DNA from: an uncultured Oscillibacter sp.
Lineage (GTDB): Bacteria > Bacillota > Clostridia > Oscillospirales > Oscillospiraceae
Length of the DNA: 64,000 nucleotides
Direction of reading: 5' to 3'
Assembly (NCBI GenBank): GCA_910589315.1
Contig: CAJUTB010000012.1
Span: forward strand, 1 to 64,000
Shown piece after piece: positions 25,301 through 34,933 of the stretch (positions are counted from its first letter, which is position 1; each line of letters begins with the position of its first letter). The notes under the pieces were generated by a model that ran no database searches, had not been told where the DNA came from, and was given only the letters and a program-made list of their open reading frames with translations. The position numbers were made by a program, and so were the translations under genes.

Positions 25301-28285
25301 TCACTGAAATTCAATGTGGATCTGATGCGTCCCCTCCACGCCGATGGCAAAGGGCGCGTCCGGCATTTCGTCCAGAGCCGCCTCATGGGGTCCGTCCCGG
25401 TCCACATACCAGGCCGCGGCGGTCATCCGGCCAACGTGCCCCGCAAACCGCAGGGATTGCAGCAGCATTTTCAACTGGCCCTCCGTGGGCAGACGGCCGA
25501 TGTTCCAATTCCCGGACAGCGGGTTCAAAAACGTGCGGATGCTCTCCAAAATCAGATTCTGTACGTCGAAGGCCCGGGCCGCGCCCCGCAGCTTCACCCA
25601 CACGGATACCGAGATTTCCACATACATCGGCTCCGACAAAATCAGGTCTTCCGCCGCCAGAGCGGCGTCACACCGCTCCAGCAGCATTTCCCGAAGGGGC
25701 TCCCGCAGATGGTGAAACGCCCCCTGATCCCTGGTCATCACCGCAATCGTGATCAAAGACGGGTTTGGACGGCCATCGATGTCCCGGCCCGCCAGGCACT
25801 TCACCTTTTCAATCTCGCTGGAAAACGACCGCACCGCCCTTGTAAAATCCGCCTCGCTTACGAGACGGCCCCGCCCGCTCAGTAGGTCCGCGCCGCGGCG
25901 GCGGGCACTGGCGGCGTCCTCCAAATCGCTTCCGGCGCAGGTCTCTTTCGGGTTATACACCGACTCGACATAAAGCACGTTGCCGAAAAACCGGTTCACC
26001 GCTCCAGCGGGGACGTTTCCCCGCGCGCCCTCGCAGCTCACTGCGCGCACGGTAATCGCCGTGCCCTGCCGGGCCTGGGGAATCCGAACGTTGACGCCGT
26101 CGCCAAATACCAGCGCGTTTCGCACCCGGTCGATTTGATAATGACGGTCGCCGGGGCGGGAACGGTCGAAGGTATCCACCTCCGTCCAGCGGACGAAGAA
26201 AGCCGTCGTCTCGCCCAGAAAATCCTGTTCCGCCCGCACGTTTTCCGGCTGCTGCTCCTGCATCTCCCGCATTTGACTCCGGGAGAGCTGGCCCAGTTCG
26301 TTGACAAACACCTCGGCAACGAGAATATTTTCCGCCGCCAGAGGAAAGGTCATGTCAGGCGCGGCGGTCTCAATGGAAAAGGTCTCCTCCGGCTGGGTCT
26401 GCTGGCTTCGGATGTCCACGGCGTTCAGGCGGATGCTTCGGATGGGCGCATGATAGCCCTGGACGGCGTTTTCGCCGCCCCGCAGGCGCAGCCACCAACG
26501 CCGCACCCCCTCCACTTCGGCGGCGGCAAAGTCCGCCGGCGGCATAAACAGAACGGTTCCCGGGCCGGAAAAGTTTTCGGTGCCGTCCACTACCTTCAAG
26601 GGCTGAAATCCCGACCGAGTGGAATACTCAAATACAACCGGCTCCATCCGGAAACGAACGTTTTCCTCCACGTCAAACAGCATCGACACCGGCGCGCCCT
26701 CCAATGGGCGGTCAAAGCCCAGATACAGCGCGGCGGCGGGATGGGGAAGGGGTTGGAAAATCGTGACCGGTTCGCCGTTCAGAGGCGGCAGCTCCTTCGT
26801 CTGGGTTCCGCAGACTGCCCGAATCCGCTGGGGCTGTTTCCACTGGCCCCGGTAGGTGTACGAGAGCGACACGTCCCGCAAAACTGGCAGCGTGTGGCGG
26901 CAGGGCAGCAGATAGCAGTTATCCGCCTGGGTCACGCGAATCCGAAGGCTCCGGCCCTCGTAGCCGTTTACCGGCACGGAGGCCCAGTCCTCGGGGCAGG
27001 GAAACGACATGGCAAATTCGCCGCTGCGGGTTCCGTCCATCAGACTGCTCCAGCTGTGGCTGCACGCCAAACGCCGCCAGCCCTGGCCGTTAAAATATTC
27101 CAGCGCGATCCGCTCCGGAGCGGTGGTCACGGCGTCATACTGCACCGACCGGGGCTTCCGCTTGATGATCTTTAACTCGCTAGACTCCTGCTGAGGCGTC
27201 AGATACAGCATCTTTTCCCGGCTGGACAGCCGGAAGCGCAGCGTAATTTCCGCCGACTGCTGGGAGAAAACCGCGTTGTCGCAGATGTAGCACTCGTCAA
27301 ACAGGGAAACCGTTTCTCCGAAGGGCATACACTCCGCCGCCTCCAGTACCTCGCCGTTGTGGAGAATCAATTCCGGCGGCCCGGCCTCCCGTTCGGAGGC
27401 AAGGCGGATATCCGATACCGTCACAGATTTTCCCACGGGTCCCAGCGACTCCAGGCAGATTATGTGGAAGCCCTCCACCGCCTCGGGTTCCGACTCCCGG
27501 CGCAGCAGCAGCGCGTTTTCCCGAATTTCCGGGTTCTCAAAGGGCACAAGGCCCTTTTCCCCGTAATAGCTCCAACGCCATTTCGCTGGGTCCGACAGCA
27601 AAAGCGGAGTCCCCTCCGGCGTCTGAAGGGTCACGCAGACAGGCGCGCTCACGCCGCCGCTGAACACACTCCGATGATACAGCAGCAAGGCGTTTCTCTC
27701 AATGCCCGGCCCGCAGCATTCAAACAGCGAAAAAGGCTGCATTTCACCATCCGTCAAACTGGTATTTGCCGCCGCTTCCTCCTGCGGTTCTCCCATGGAA
27801 ACCGGGACCAGCCGGGCCGGTTTCGGTCCGCCCAGCAGCGGATGGATGCTCCCTGCCGTTCCGGAAACGGATACAATATCCGTCAGTCGGGCGCTGGTCA
27901 GATATACATCCCCCACCGTCTCGAACATCACCGGCTCGCCGTCGGTCCCGTCGCCCAGGAGCCGGGTTCCACGGGGCAGAGCCGTGCCGGGCGTAGTTCC
28001 GCCTCCCAGGATCTCCGCGACCACAACTCCCGAGGCCGGACTCGCCGGCCGGAGCGTCAGCCCCAGAAGATTCACGAATTCCGTATGATATTTTTCCGGC
28101 AGGCGGTTCAAGCGGCGGAGATTATCGGCCATCTGCCCTGCAAACAGCAGCGCGAGCGTGGAACCAATATCCGGATCTTGCCGGGAAAACCGCCACTCCG
28201 GCGTATAGGACGCCGCCAATTCCTCCACCCGGCGGCACAAATCCTCCAAGGTGCGGGGGTCCAGCAGCAATTCATCGTGATTCAT
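25301..28285 (-). CDS. CIS baseplate wedge protein, J-like (first)
   Basis: The 994-residue protein starts LLDPRTLEDLCRRVEELAASYTPEWRFSRQDPDIG, the N-terminal wedge core. Domain-rich beta regions follow. The C-terminal third has RRRGADLLSGRGRLVSEADF and LRGAARAFDVQNLILESI, shared with baseplate J/gp6. The size agrees with Cis11-type proteins. The start overlaps the gp25 gene by four bases, so the order gp25, J1, J2, I is the classic baseplate order. Confidence 0.92.
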   Translation of the reverse strand: MNHDELLLDPRTLEDLCRRVEELAASYTPEWRFSRQDPDIGSTLALLFAGQMADNLRRLNRLPEKYHTEFVNLLGLTLRPASPASGVVVAEILGGGTTPGTALPRGTRLLGDGTDGEPVMFETVGDVYLTSARLTDIVSVSGTAGSIHPLLGGPKPARLVPVSMGEPQEEAAANTSLTDGEMQPFSLFECCGPGIERNALLLYHRSVFSGGVSAPVCVTLQTPEGTPLLLSDPAKWRWSYYGEKGLVPFENPEIRENALLLRRESEPEAVEGFHIICLESLGPVGKSVTVSDIRLASEREAGPPELILHNGEVLEAAECMPFGETVSLFDECYICDNAVFSQQSAEITLRFRLSSREKMLYLTPQQESSELKIIKRKPRSVQYDAVTTAPERIALEYFNGQGWRRLACSHSWSSLMDGTRSGEFAMSFPCPEDWASVPVNGYEGRSLRIRVTQADNCYLLPCRHTLPVLRDVSLSYTYRGQWKQPQRIRAVCGTQTKELPPLNGEPVTIFQPLPHPAAALYLGFDRPLEGAPVSMLFDVEENVRFRMEPVVFEYSTRSGFQPLKVVDGTENFSGPGTVLFMPPADFAAAEVEGVRRWWLRLRGGENAVQGYHAPIRSIRLNAVDIRSQQTQPEETFSIETAAPDMTFPLAAENILVAEVFVNELGQLSRSQMREMQEQQPENVRAEQDFLGETTAFFVRWTEVDTFDRSRPGDRHYQIDRVRNALVFGDGVNVRIPQARQGTAITVRAVSCEGARGNVPAGAVNRFFGNVLYVESVYNPKETCAGSDLEDAASARRRGADLLSGRGRLVSEADFTRAVRSFSSEIEKVKCLAGRDIDGRPNPSLITIAVMTRDQGAFHHLREPLREMLLERCDAALAAEDLILSEPMYVEISVSVWVKLRGAARAFDVQNLILESIRTFLNPLSGNWNIGRLPTEGQLKMLLQSLRFAGHVGRMTAAAWYVDRDGPHEAALDEMPDAPFAIGVEGTHQIHIEFQ

Positions 28286-28692
28286 GGCTCCTCCTCCGGG
28301 GCGGCGTTGAGATAAAAGGGAAAGACCAGATTATCCCGCGTGCTGCTGTTTGCAACGGCGTAGCGGATGGACACCAGCAGGCAGCCGTCCTTCGCCGCCG
28401 GGTCAACCTCCACCTCGACCTCGCGGATACGCGGCTCCTGCCGCAGCAGGAGGTCCCGCAGGCTGTCGGACAGCAGCCGGAGCATGGTGGGAGACGCGTC
28501 CATAAAGGCGTAATTCAGCATTTGACTTCCGAATTCCGGTTCCAGCCACCGTTCTCCCCGATTGGTCATCAGAATGAGGTATACCGATTCCCTGACGCTC
28601 TGCGTCCCCGCCGAAACCGCAAAACGGCCCGTGCCAGGGTCAATCTGCGGCGGAAATTTCATCCCCGCTCCTAAAAACGCCCGCTCGTCCAT
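28282..28692 (-). CDS. CIS baseplate protein, GPW/gp25 family
   Basis: The 136-residue product carries VRESVYLILMTNRGERWLEPEFGSQMLNYAFM, the gp25 core with the conserved Arg-Gly-Glu-Arg that nucleates the sheath. In contractile tails gp25 links the wedge to the first sheath ring. It lies between the spike gene and the first J-like gene. Confidence 0.94.
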   Translation of the reverse strand: MDERAFLGAGMKFPPQIDPGTGRFAVSAGTQSVRESVYLILMTNRGERWLEPEFGSQMLNYAFMDASPTMLRLLSDSLRDLLLRQEPRIREVEVEVDPAAKDGCLLVSIRYAVANSSTRDNLVFPFYLNAAPEEEP

Positions 28693-28711
28693 CGAATCTC
28701 CCCTCCTTCCG

Positions 28712-29572
28712 CTATCCGATGCTTACCATGGAACCGCCCAGCTTTGTACTGCCGGAGCTTTCCAGCTTCAGCGCGGAACGGGCCTCCGCCGCCACCTGGG
28801 CGGCCTCCAGCTTAACGGAGCTGTCGCTTTTTGCCTCCACCTTGCTGGAGCCTTCCAGCAAAATGGATTCCGCCTTGATGGATACCGCGCCCGATTCCCC
28901 ATTCAGCGTCATGGTGATCTTGTCGCCCACCTTGAATTCGATCTTGCTCTTGATCTGCACCTTCAGCGTGCCGGCCCCCTGATGGGTATACATCTCAATA
29001 AAGTCCTCGCGTTCTTTTTCCTGGATGATGATTTTCTCATTCTCATTGTCCAGCAGAATTTTCAGCTGCCGTCCGGCGGTCTCCAAGGTCAATTTGTCTT
29101 TTCCGCCCTCGCTGTCGCCGCTGTTGTCCTCAAAGAGAATCGTGGTTCCATGACGGGTGACAATCCGTTTGAACTGGTTGTCCTTGTCGACGGAACCCTT
29201 CAGAAATTTGTCCGACGCCTTCGGCACGCAGCCGATCACATAGGGCTTTTCGATGTTTCCGCCCTCGAAGGCCAGCAGTACCTGATCCCCCACCTCCGGC
29301 AGAAAGTAGTGCCCCCACTTGCTGCCGCTGGACGGCATGACCACCCGCGCCCATTTCAATTCGTTGGCCCCGGCGTCCCGGGTGGGAATGGTGACGCAGA
29401 CCCGGCCGTCCATGGCGTCCGCGCCGGAGCTGGAACCGCCTGCCGCAACGCTGTTGAGGTCGCAGTTCTTTGCCACGATACCTACCACCACGCCGAATAT
29501 CCGGTTATCCCCCATCTCCGTTTTTGTCACCTGACGCTCAGTTATGGCGTCGATCATGTCGTAAAGTCCCAT
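28712..29572 (-). CDS. CIS spike protein (gpV/VgrG OB-fold and beta-helix)
   Basis: This 286-residue protein has an OB-fold domain: GVVVGIVAKNCD, VCVTIPTRDAGANELKWARVVMPSSG, FLPEVGDQVLLAFEGGNIEKPYVIGCV. A repetitive beta-helix needle follows (ITMTLNGESGAVSIKAESILLEG). It is the central spike that punctures the target membrane. The tip would be capped by the PAAR-like protein encoded at 38943. It is separate from the hub gene, unlike fused VgrG. Confidence 0.92.
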   Translation of the reverse strand: MGLYDMIDAITERQVTKTEMGDNRIFGVVVGIVAKNCDLNSVAAGGSSSGADAMDGRVCVTIPTRDAGANELKWARVVMPSSGSKWGHYFLPEVGDQVLLAFEGGNIEKPYVIGCVPKASDKFLKGSVDKDNQFKRIVTRHGTTILFEDNSGDSEGGKDKLTLETAGRQLKILLDNENEKIIIQEKEREDFIEMYTHQGAGTLKVQIKSKIEFKVGDKITMTLNGESGAVSIKAESILLEGSSKVEAKSDSSVKLEAAQVAAEARSALKLESSGSTKLGGSMVSIG

Positions 29573-29582
29573 GGTCTCCCTC

Positions 29583-30797
29583 CTAGAAGCCGGTTTTCAA
29601 CTGGGCGGTACAGCCCTTGATCCGGGTGCGGAATCCGCCGTCGCCGGAAAAATCGTGAGTGACGGCGGTAAGGTAAAAACGGTTGTCCGCCGGCGCGCCC
29701 AGACCGATCACTTCCATAAACCGCCCCGGAACCAGGTCCGGGATGCCCACGCAGCCCGCTTCCAGGTCCCCCAGACGGTAGCTCATCTGCTCCATCAGCG
29801 ACGCCACCCGCGCCTCCGCCTCCTCCTGGGAGGTGATGGAGGCGTCCACGTACACCTTCGCGCCGGGGCCGACGAGCTGTTTGGCCTTGCTTCCGGCGGA
29901 AATCTTATTGTTATTTTTCCCGCTGGCGGAAATGACCTTTCCGCTTCCGGGGTCCATGGCCCTGGCCTCGATCTTCCCCACTACGCCGGTGACGCTGTAT
30001 TCAATGTGGAAACTTTGAAGGCCCGTGCGGCTTCCCATTTTGATCAGAAGCGATTCGTCGCTTTTTGCCGGACGAAACAGCGCCTTGCCCCGGTCCACGA
30101 AAAATTCAAAATTATACCGCTTGGCCGCCCGCACGACGAATTCGTAGTCGCTTTCGTTCACCATCTCCACCGTCAGCGGACTGGAACGGCCCGCAGGCGG
30201 CGGGGACTCTGCGTCCGGCGTATTGCTGACGGCGGGAGGCTGCGTAATGCCGCCCAAATGCTGAAGGCGTCCTTCTCCTGTCCGGCGCAGGACCTCCTTG
30301 ACCGCACCGCTGTACGTCGCCGCGGTAAGCTGGGCGGCGTAAGACCCGCCCATCATCAGGCCCTTCACGTCCATTGCCGTCACTTCGATATAAGGCAGTC
30401 CGCCCGGTTCAAAACCGAATGCCACGCCGGAGATGAACCCTACAAAAACCGTCTCCAAGGTTCCCAGATACCCCAGCTCCAAAACGGCGGAATTCCCCAG
30501 CAGCACTTCTTTTTTGACCTTGCTGTAAAAAAATTCGCCGCTGGCCGCGTCGTACGCGTCGTATAGACGGAAGGACGCCGCGGAAGCCTCGTAACCGGAG
30601 GTGAGTTCCACATGGATGTCACTGACCACCATGTCCTTGCCCACGCTGTCAAACGGCGTCCCGCCCAGCGTCACCCGCGCCCGCGGGCTGCCGAAACCGG
30701 CATATTTTTTTTGCAGTCCCTCGTAAGTCAGCTGCGCCGCTCCAGGGGCAAGCTTTCCCAGGCCGGAGGCTATGCCTCCCAGATCAAACGACACCAT
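29583..30797 (-). CDS. CIS hub protein (gpD/VgrG N-terminal half)
   Basis: The 404-residue protein has ARVTLGGTPFDSVGKDMVVSDIHVELTSGYEASAASFRLYD, then LELGYLGTLETVFVGFISGVAFGFEP and an EMVNESDYEFVVRAAKRYNFEFFVDRGKALF block. These are the first barrels of phage late-control protein D and VgrG. As a trimer it connects the tube to the spike. It lies ten bases before the spike gene. A flexible Pro/Ser-rich insert (about residues 190-206) and a Lys/Asn/Gly-rich linker near residue 300 are present. Confidence 0.9.
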   Translation of the reverse strand: MVSFDLGGIASGLGKLAPGAAQLTYEGLQKKYAGFGSPRARVTLGGTPFDSVGKDMVVSDIHVELTSGYEASAASFRLYDAYDAASGEFFYSKVKKEVLLGNSAVLELGYLGTLETVFVGFISGVAFGFEPGGLPYIEVTAMDVKGLMMGGSYAAQLTAATYSGAVKEVLRRTGEGRLQHLGGITQPPAVSNTPDAESPPPAGRSSPLTVEMVNESDYEFVVRAAKRYNFEFFVDRGKALFRPAKSDESLLIKMGSRTGLQSFHIEYSVTGVVGKIEARAMDPGSGKVISASGKNNNKISAGSKAKQLVGPGAKVYVDASITSQEEAEARVASLMEQMSYRLGDLEAGCVGIPDLVPGRFMEVIGLGAPADNRFYLTAVTHDFSGDGGFRTRIKGCTAQLKTGF

Positions 30798-30813
30798 AAG
30801 GCTCCCCTCCGCG

Positions 30814-31578
30814 TCAAAACGAGTCCAAATTCAACAGGTTCCCCAGCCCTTGCGCCGCGGTTTTGCTTACAATATCCGAGCGGTTTTGGAATATGTTGTC
30901 CAAAGCCGTCTCCCAATACTGCACGTCCGCCTCGGACTCCACCTGCTGGGCTATGTTCATCCGCACCTTGCTCCGCACCGGCTGGCCGGAGACGGAAAAC
31001 ATCGTATAGTCCGCCTGGACCTCAATCATCTGGCCGGTAAAGGCCATGTCCGCCCAGCGGAACGTTACGAGACGCGTACTGGGCCGCAGAAGCGCGGCTA
31101 TCAGACCGTCCGTCTGAGGCTGGACGGTGTACTTTGTTCCCCGCGCCCATGCGGCGGTTGAAACCACCGTCCCCGCAGAAAGACGGGCTTTATCCATCAT
31201 GAAGGCGTCCTGGGGATTCATCGCGTCGAAAATCAGCTCCACCGACAGCACCACCATCGGCGGACGCACGTTTTGGTTTGGAATGCCCTGGTCGGCGTTC
31301 TGCTGCAAATAGGTAAACGGGATACTCTCCGCATTGGCCTGCAAGGCCAGGCTGGACGGGTTGTACTGCACCTGCATCACATGCGCCATTCCCGCGCCAA
31401 CCGCGCTGCTGACCGCGCTCAGATTTCCCGCCGCCTGCAAGGCTCTTGCCGCCGCCTGGGTTGCGGACTGCATCGCCTGCGCGGAATTGACCGCCTCCGC
31501 GCCGAATTTATGGATGATCAAAAATGCTTTCTGTATGCCGCCCAGACCGGACGCAGACAGCACGTCCGCCAACGCCAT
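30814..31578 (-). CDS. CIS tube-connecting protein, Cis7-like (second copy)
   Basis: The 254-residue product matches the CIS tube-protein family related to Afp7: MQVQYNPSSLALQANAESIPF, ELIFDAMNPQDAFMMDKA and FRWADMAFTGQMIEVQADYTMFSVSGQPVRSKV. It resembles its neighbour at 31598 over most of its length, so the two are tandem paralogs. The LysM domain that often ends such proteins is absent. It would join tube and hub. An Ala-rich helix precedes the core. Confidence 0.86.
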   Translation of the reverse strand: MALADVLSASGLGGIQKAFLIIHKFGAEAVNSAQAMQSATQAAARALQAAGNLSAVSSAVGAGMAHVMQVQYNPSSLALQANAESIPFTYLQQNADQGIPNQNVRPPMVVLSVELIFDAMNPQDAFMMDKARLSAGTVVSTAAWARGTKYTVQPQTDGLIAALLRPSTRLVTFRWADMAFTGQMIEVQADYTMFSVSGQPVRSKVRMNIAQQVESEADVQYWETALDNIFQNRSDIVSKTAAQGLGNLLNLDSF

Positions 31579-31597
31579 GGCACGCCGCCCCCTTTCG

Positions 31598-32383
31598 TTA
31601 AAGATTCAGATTCAGCAGGTTGCTCCAATTCTGCTCCGTCTTTACCAGATTTTCCGTATCGCCGCCGAAGGCTGTATTATAGCTGTTGTACCAGCTTTGG
31701 AGCAGCGCGGGGTCCATATCGTGCTGGATGAACAGCCGCAGCTCTGCCCGGACCGGACGTCCGGAGGTGGAAAACATCGTATAGCGGGCCTGCAACGTAT
31801 TCAGGCGGCCGGTAAATACAAACTGATTCCAGTGAAAGCCGATGTTCCGCGTGCGGGGATTTCGCAGGGCGGCAATCAACGCCTCTACCTGTCCCTGTAC
31901 AGAGCGCTTTTTCCCTTGAATCGTCTTGACCGCATTGAGACCGCCCTGAAGCGTCAGCCCCGCCGTGAATTTATCCCACATAAAGGCGTCGCAGGTCTGC
32001 ATATCGTCGAAAACCAGCGTCGCCGCCAGGCGGATTTTTGCATCCTCCACCGCCATGGTCCGGCTTCGCCCGGAGGCCGCGTCCAGTTCTCCCTGGGGGA
32101 CGGCAGAGGCGTTGACGGTCAGCTGGGAAGGGTTGAACTGTACCCGAAGAATTCGTTCCCTGCTGCCGGGATAGACCGGCGCGCTTCCTGTACGCAATGT
32201 CTGCGCCGTCGCGGAAAGCACGCTCCCCATTGAGAAGCCCCGGGAAGTCTCTGCGGAAACCTGAGAGGTCGGATTCGGCGACGGCGCGTCTCCAATCTCC
32301 CGCTGATCGTAAATCTTCAAAAGCGCCGTCTCCACATTTCCGCTCAGCGAGGCCAGCGTCTGTCGGCCAATGGTCATTGCCAT
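31598..32383 (-). CDS. CIS tube-connecting protein, Cis7-like (first copy)
   Basis: This 261-residue protein has LRVQFNPSQLTVNASAVPQ, ATLVFDDMQTCDAFMWDKF and FHWNQFVFTGRLNTLQARYTMFSTSGRPVRAEL, matching the Afp7/CIS tube family. It has the same C-terminal ending type as its paralog (NWSNLLNLNL compared with LGNLLNLDSF). No LysM domain is seen. Duplication of this layer is found in some eCIS and suggests two adaptor rings between tube and spike. Confidence 0.86.
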   Translation of the reverse strand: MAMTIGRQTLASLSGNVETALLKIYDQREIGDAPSPNPTSQVSAETSRGFSMGSVLSATAQTLRTGSAPVYPGSRERILRVQFNPSQLTVNASAVPQGELDAASGRSRTMAVEDAKIRLAATLVFDDMQTCDAFMWDKFTAGLTLQGGLNAVKTIQGKKRSVQGQVEALIAALRNPRTRNIGFHWNQFVFTGRLNTLQARYTMFSTSGRPVRAELRLFIQHDMDPALLQSWYNSYNTAFGGDTENLVKTEQNWSNLLNLNL

Positions 32384-32410
32384 ACGTCATCCCTTCTTTC
32401 CCGCTGTTTT

Positions 32411-34912
32411 TCAGAAGCGTCCCCGGCGGCTCCGTTCCGCCTGCAAACGCCGCTCCATCTGCCGGTAAACCTGATCGGTAATCGTTCGCATCTGCCGCGA
32501 CAGGGCGCGGTTTACCAGCTCGGTAATGTCCTCCGTGGTCCGGGCCGTCATCGTTCGCTCCAGCTGTGTCACGTCCGTTTCCCGAACCTCCCGCCGGGTT
32601 ATTTCCTCCCGGTGTTCCGTCTCTGCGGTACGGCGGGTCCGCTGGGTTTCCATCCGCTCCAAAAGCTCCTCCGCGGTCTCTGTCCGCCGGTGAACCGTCT
32701 GTACTGCGGGGCGCGGCATTTCTGCCGGCGGCGGTACGGCAGGCCGGACCGCCGGAAGCTGCCGGAAAAATTCCAGCACGGTTTCCGTCTGCTCCACCCT
32801 TGCCGGCGGCTCCATTTCGCCGGGATGTTCCAGCTCCGCCGGCTCCATTTGCAACGCCCGCTGCAACTCCGCATGAAGCGCACCCAGGTTTCCCGGACGC
32901 AGCAGCCCCTTTGCCATAGCGGCTTCCGGATCTTTTTGATACAGCAACACCGCTTCGTACAACGTCCGGTCCGATGGAGCGGCTTGTTTCAAAAGGGCTG
33001 TTTCCTCCGGCGTAAACGCCGGGGCCGTGTGTTCCCGCCCGCTCTCCGGGGCTGGCAGCAGCCATTCCAGGGCTTCCGGTTCCTCCAATGCCCGCAGAGC
33101 GTCCCGCATCGTGCGGCGCAGGTCTGGACTGGCAGGGGGAATCTGTTCCTGTTTTGCTGCCTCCTGGCGAATGGCCTGCTGCAAATACCGGTTATGCTGG
33201 TCAATGCGCTGCAACACCTCCAACAATGTCTCGGGGGCCTGGATTTCCGCCTCTTGGGGCGTCAGCTCCAACGGCGGCGGGTACGGCGCAGGCGGCGGCG
33301 GTAAGAATGCCGTCCCGCCTGGATGCAGCGGCGCGGCGGACTCCATTTTTCCGCCAGACGGCGGCGGAATGGTCCGCAATTCCTGACGCAGTTCCCGCAG
33401 ATGCTCCGCCGCGAAAAACCGCGTTTCACTTTGACGGACAAACCGTTCCACCGTGGGCCTTGGGGGCCACAGCCGCTGGATTTCCCGGCTCTGCAAAAAC
33501 GTTCGGAATACCCGTTCCTGCGTCTCCCCGTTCCAACCGGCGGCCTGGGTCCGGACCGTTTCGCGTTCAGTTCGGTACAGCGGCAAAAGCCGCGGAGAAA
33601 TTTCAGTTTCCTGCGTCCGCAGTTCCCGTAGCGTCTCCTGAACGCTTCTTTTGCTTCGCAGAATCCGCAATGCCTCCAGCCGGCGGTCTCGCTCTGTCGA
33701 ACGGACTTCCATCCGTTCCCTGCCGGGCAGACTTTGCAGCGTTTCCCCGTCTTTCTCCGGCTCCTGCCGGACGATATGCGTCAGGGAAAACAGATTTCCG
33801 CCCGCTTCCGGCGGCAGGAACGGCAGGAAAACCGGTTCCGCCGCCTGGGGGTTGATCTGCGCCCGTAATGCCTGGTAAATCCGCAGTTCTGCCGCGTAAC
33901 GGTTCCAGGCGGCCTCCGCGGCCTGTTCCAGCGTCCGCAGGGCGGGCGGAGACTGCGTGTGGTAGCTCTCAAAGCGGCTGAGACTGTTTTCCGCCGTCTG
34001 CCGCAGAGCGTTTTCCAGATACATCCACTGTTCCCGCAAAAACTGCGGGCGGTTCAACACCACTGTCAGCGCGTTGTCCACCGCGGTTATCAAAAGCGCG
34101 GCGGCGGCCTGGGTCAAAACCGCCTCCTCATTCTCCGGCGGCTCCAGCAGCGTCCCCGCCTCGTACCGGTTCAAATGATGCAACAGCTGCACCTGCGTCC
34201 GCTGGTACAACGCCTGCTGGTTCTCCACCAGCGACACCGCCCCGCTGAACCGCAGCTGTTCCGCTATGCGAAGCTCATGGCGGTGAAAATGGGTTTCCCC
34301 CGTCCGCCAGCTCTGGTGAAACGCGCAAACCATCTCGTACAAATTCGCCGTGTCCAAACGGCGCAGGATACTCATACACAACGCCGTCCGCGGGTCCTCC
34401 GGACGGGGCGGGGCATCCTCCGCCGCTGGAAGCGGCAACGCCGGAACCGGCTCCCCCGCCTCCCGCCGTTCCACGTACCGGGCCAGCTCCGACCGGTACA
34501 GCGAAAGAAGATGGAACGTGCTCTCGCTCTCTGTCCGCAGCTGCCGGACCTGGGCCATAAACTGGGCGGCGTCGGAAATGCCCAGACGGTTCAGGACCGT
34601 CGTGACATACACCTGGTCCTGATACGTGAAGGACTCCGAACCATCCAGGAGAATCCGGTTGATCACATGGTTGACCACATCCAGATTCAGACTTTGTACG
34701 TCGATTTTTGTCTGCTGGTCCACCAGCGTGGTCATACTGCCGCCCTCTGCCGGAAGCTCCGGCGGCGCAGCCAGAAGAAACAGCAGTTCTTCCGGCGCAA
34801 TCCGCGCCCCGAACAGGCCGTAATTTCCCTGGATTTTTTCGCTGAACACCTCCGCGCCGCAGGTCAGGGGCTGACTGATATGCGTGGGAATCGGACCTTT
34901 CAATGTCAACAT
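32411..34912 (-). CDS. Large uncharacterised CIS-operon protein, 833 aa
   Basis: I cannot assign a family. The protein is soluble, with no signal peptide. It is predicted almost entirely helical and very rich in Glu, Arg, Gln and Pro. A Pro-rich break lies near residues 535-550 (PPPPAPYPPPLEL), and the C-terminus is strongly charged (RRTETAEELLERMETQRTRR). The position between tube-type genes and the Cis7 pair, and the extended helical character, make a tape-measure (length ruler) plausible. A cargo or inner-lumen protein is the alternative. It lacks the hydrophobic segments of many phage tape measures. Confidence 0.6.
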   Translation of the reverse strand: MLTLKGPIPTHISQPLTCGAEVFSEKIQGNYGLFGARIAPEELLFLLAAPPELPAEGGSMTTLVDQQTKIDVQSLNLDVVNHVINRILLDGSESFTYQDQVYVTTVLNRLGISDAAQFMAQVRQLRTESESTFHLLSLYRSELARYVERREAGEPVPALPLPAAEDAPPRPEDPRTALCMSILRRLDTANLYEMVCAFHQSWRTGETHFHRHELRIAEQLRFSGAVSLVENQQALYQRTQVQLLHHLNRYEAGTLLEPPENEEAVLTQAAAALLITAVDNALTVVLNRPQFLREQWMYLENALRQTAENSLSRFESYHTQSPPALRTLEQAAEAAWNRYAAELRIYQALRAQINPQAAEPVFLPFLPPEAGGNLFSLTHIVRQEPEKDGETLQSLPGRERMEVRSTERDRRLEALRILRSKRSVQETLRELRTQETEISPRLLPLYRTERETVRTQAAGWNGETQERVFRTFLQSREIQRLWPPRPTVERFVRQSETRFFAAEHLRELRQELRTIPPPSGGKMESAAPLHPGGTAFLPPPPAPYPPPLELTPQEAEIQAPETLLEVLQRIDQHNRYLQQAIRQEAAKQEQIPPASPDLRRTMRDALRALEEPEALEWLLPAPESGREHTAPAFTPEETALLKQAAPSDRTLYEAVLLYQKDPEAAMAKGLLRPGNLGALHAELQRALQMEPAELEHPGEMEPPARVEQTETVLEFFRQLPAVRPAVPPPAEMPRPAVQTVHRRTETAEELLERMETQRTRRTAETEHREEITRREVRETDVTQLERTMTARTTEDITELVNRALSRQMRTITDQVYRQMERRLQAERSRRGRF

Positions 34913-34933
34913 AAGGGCCTCCTGCCTGCGGTA

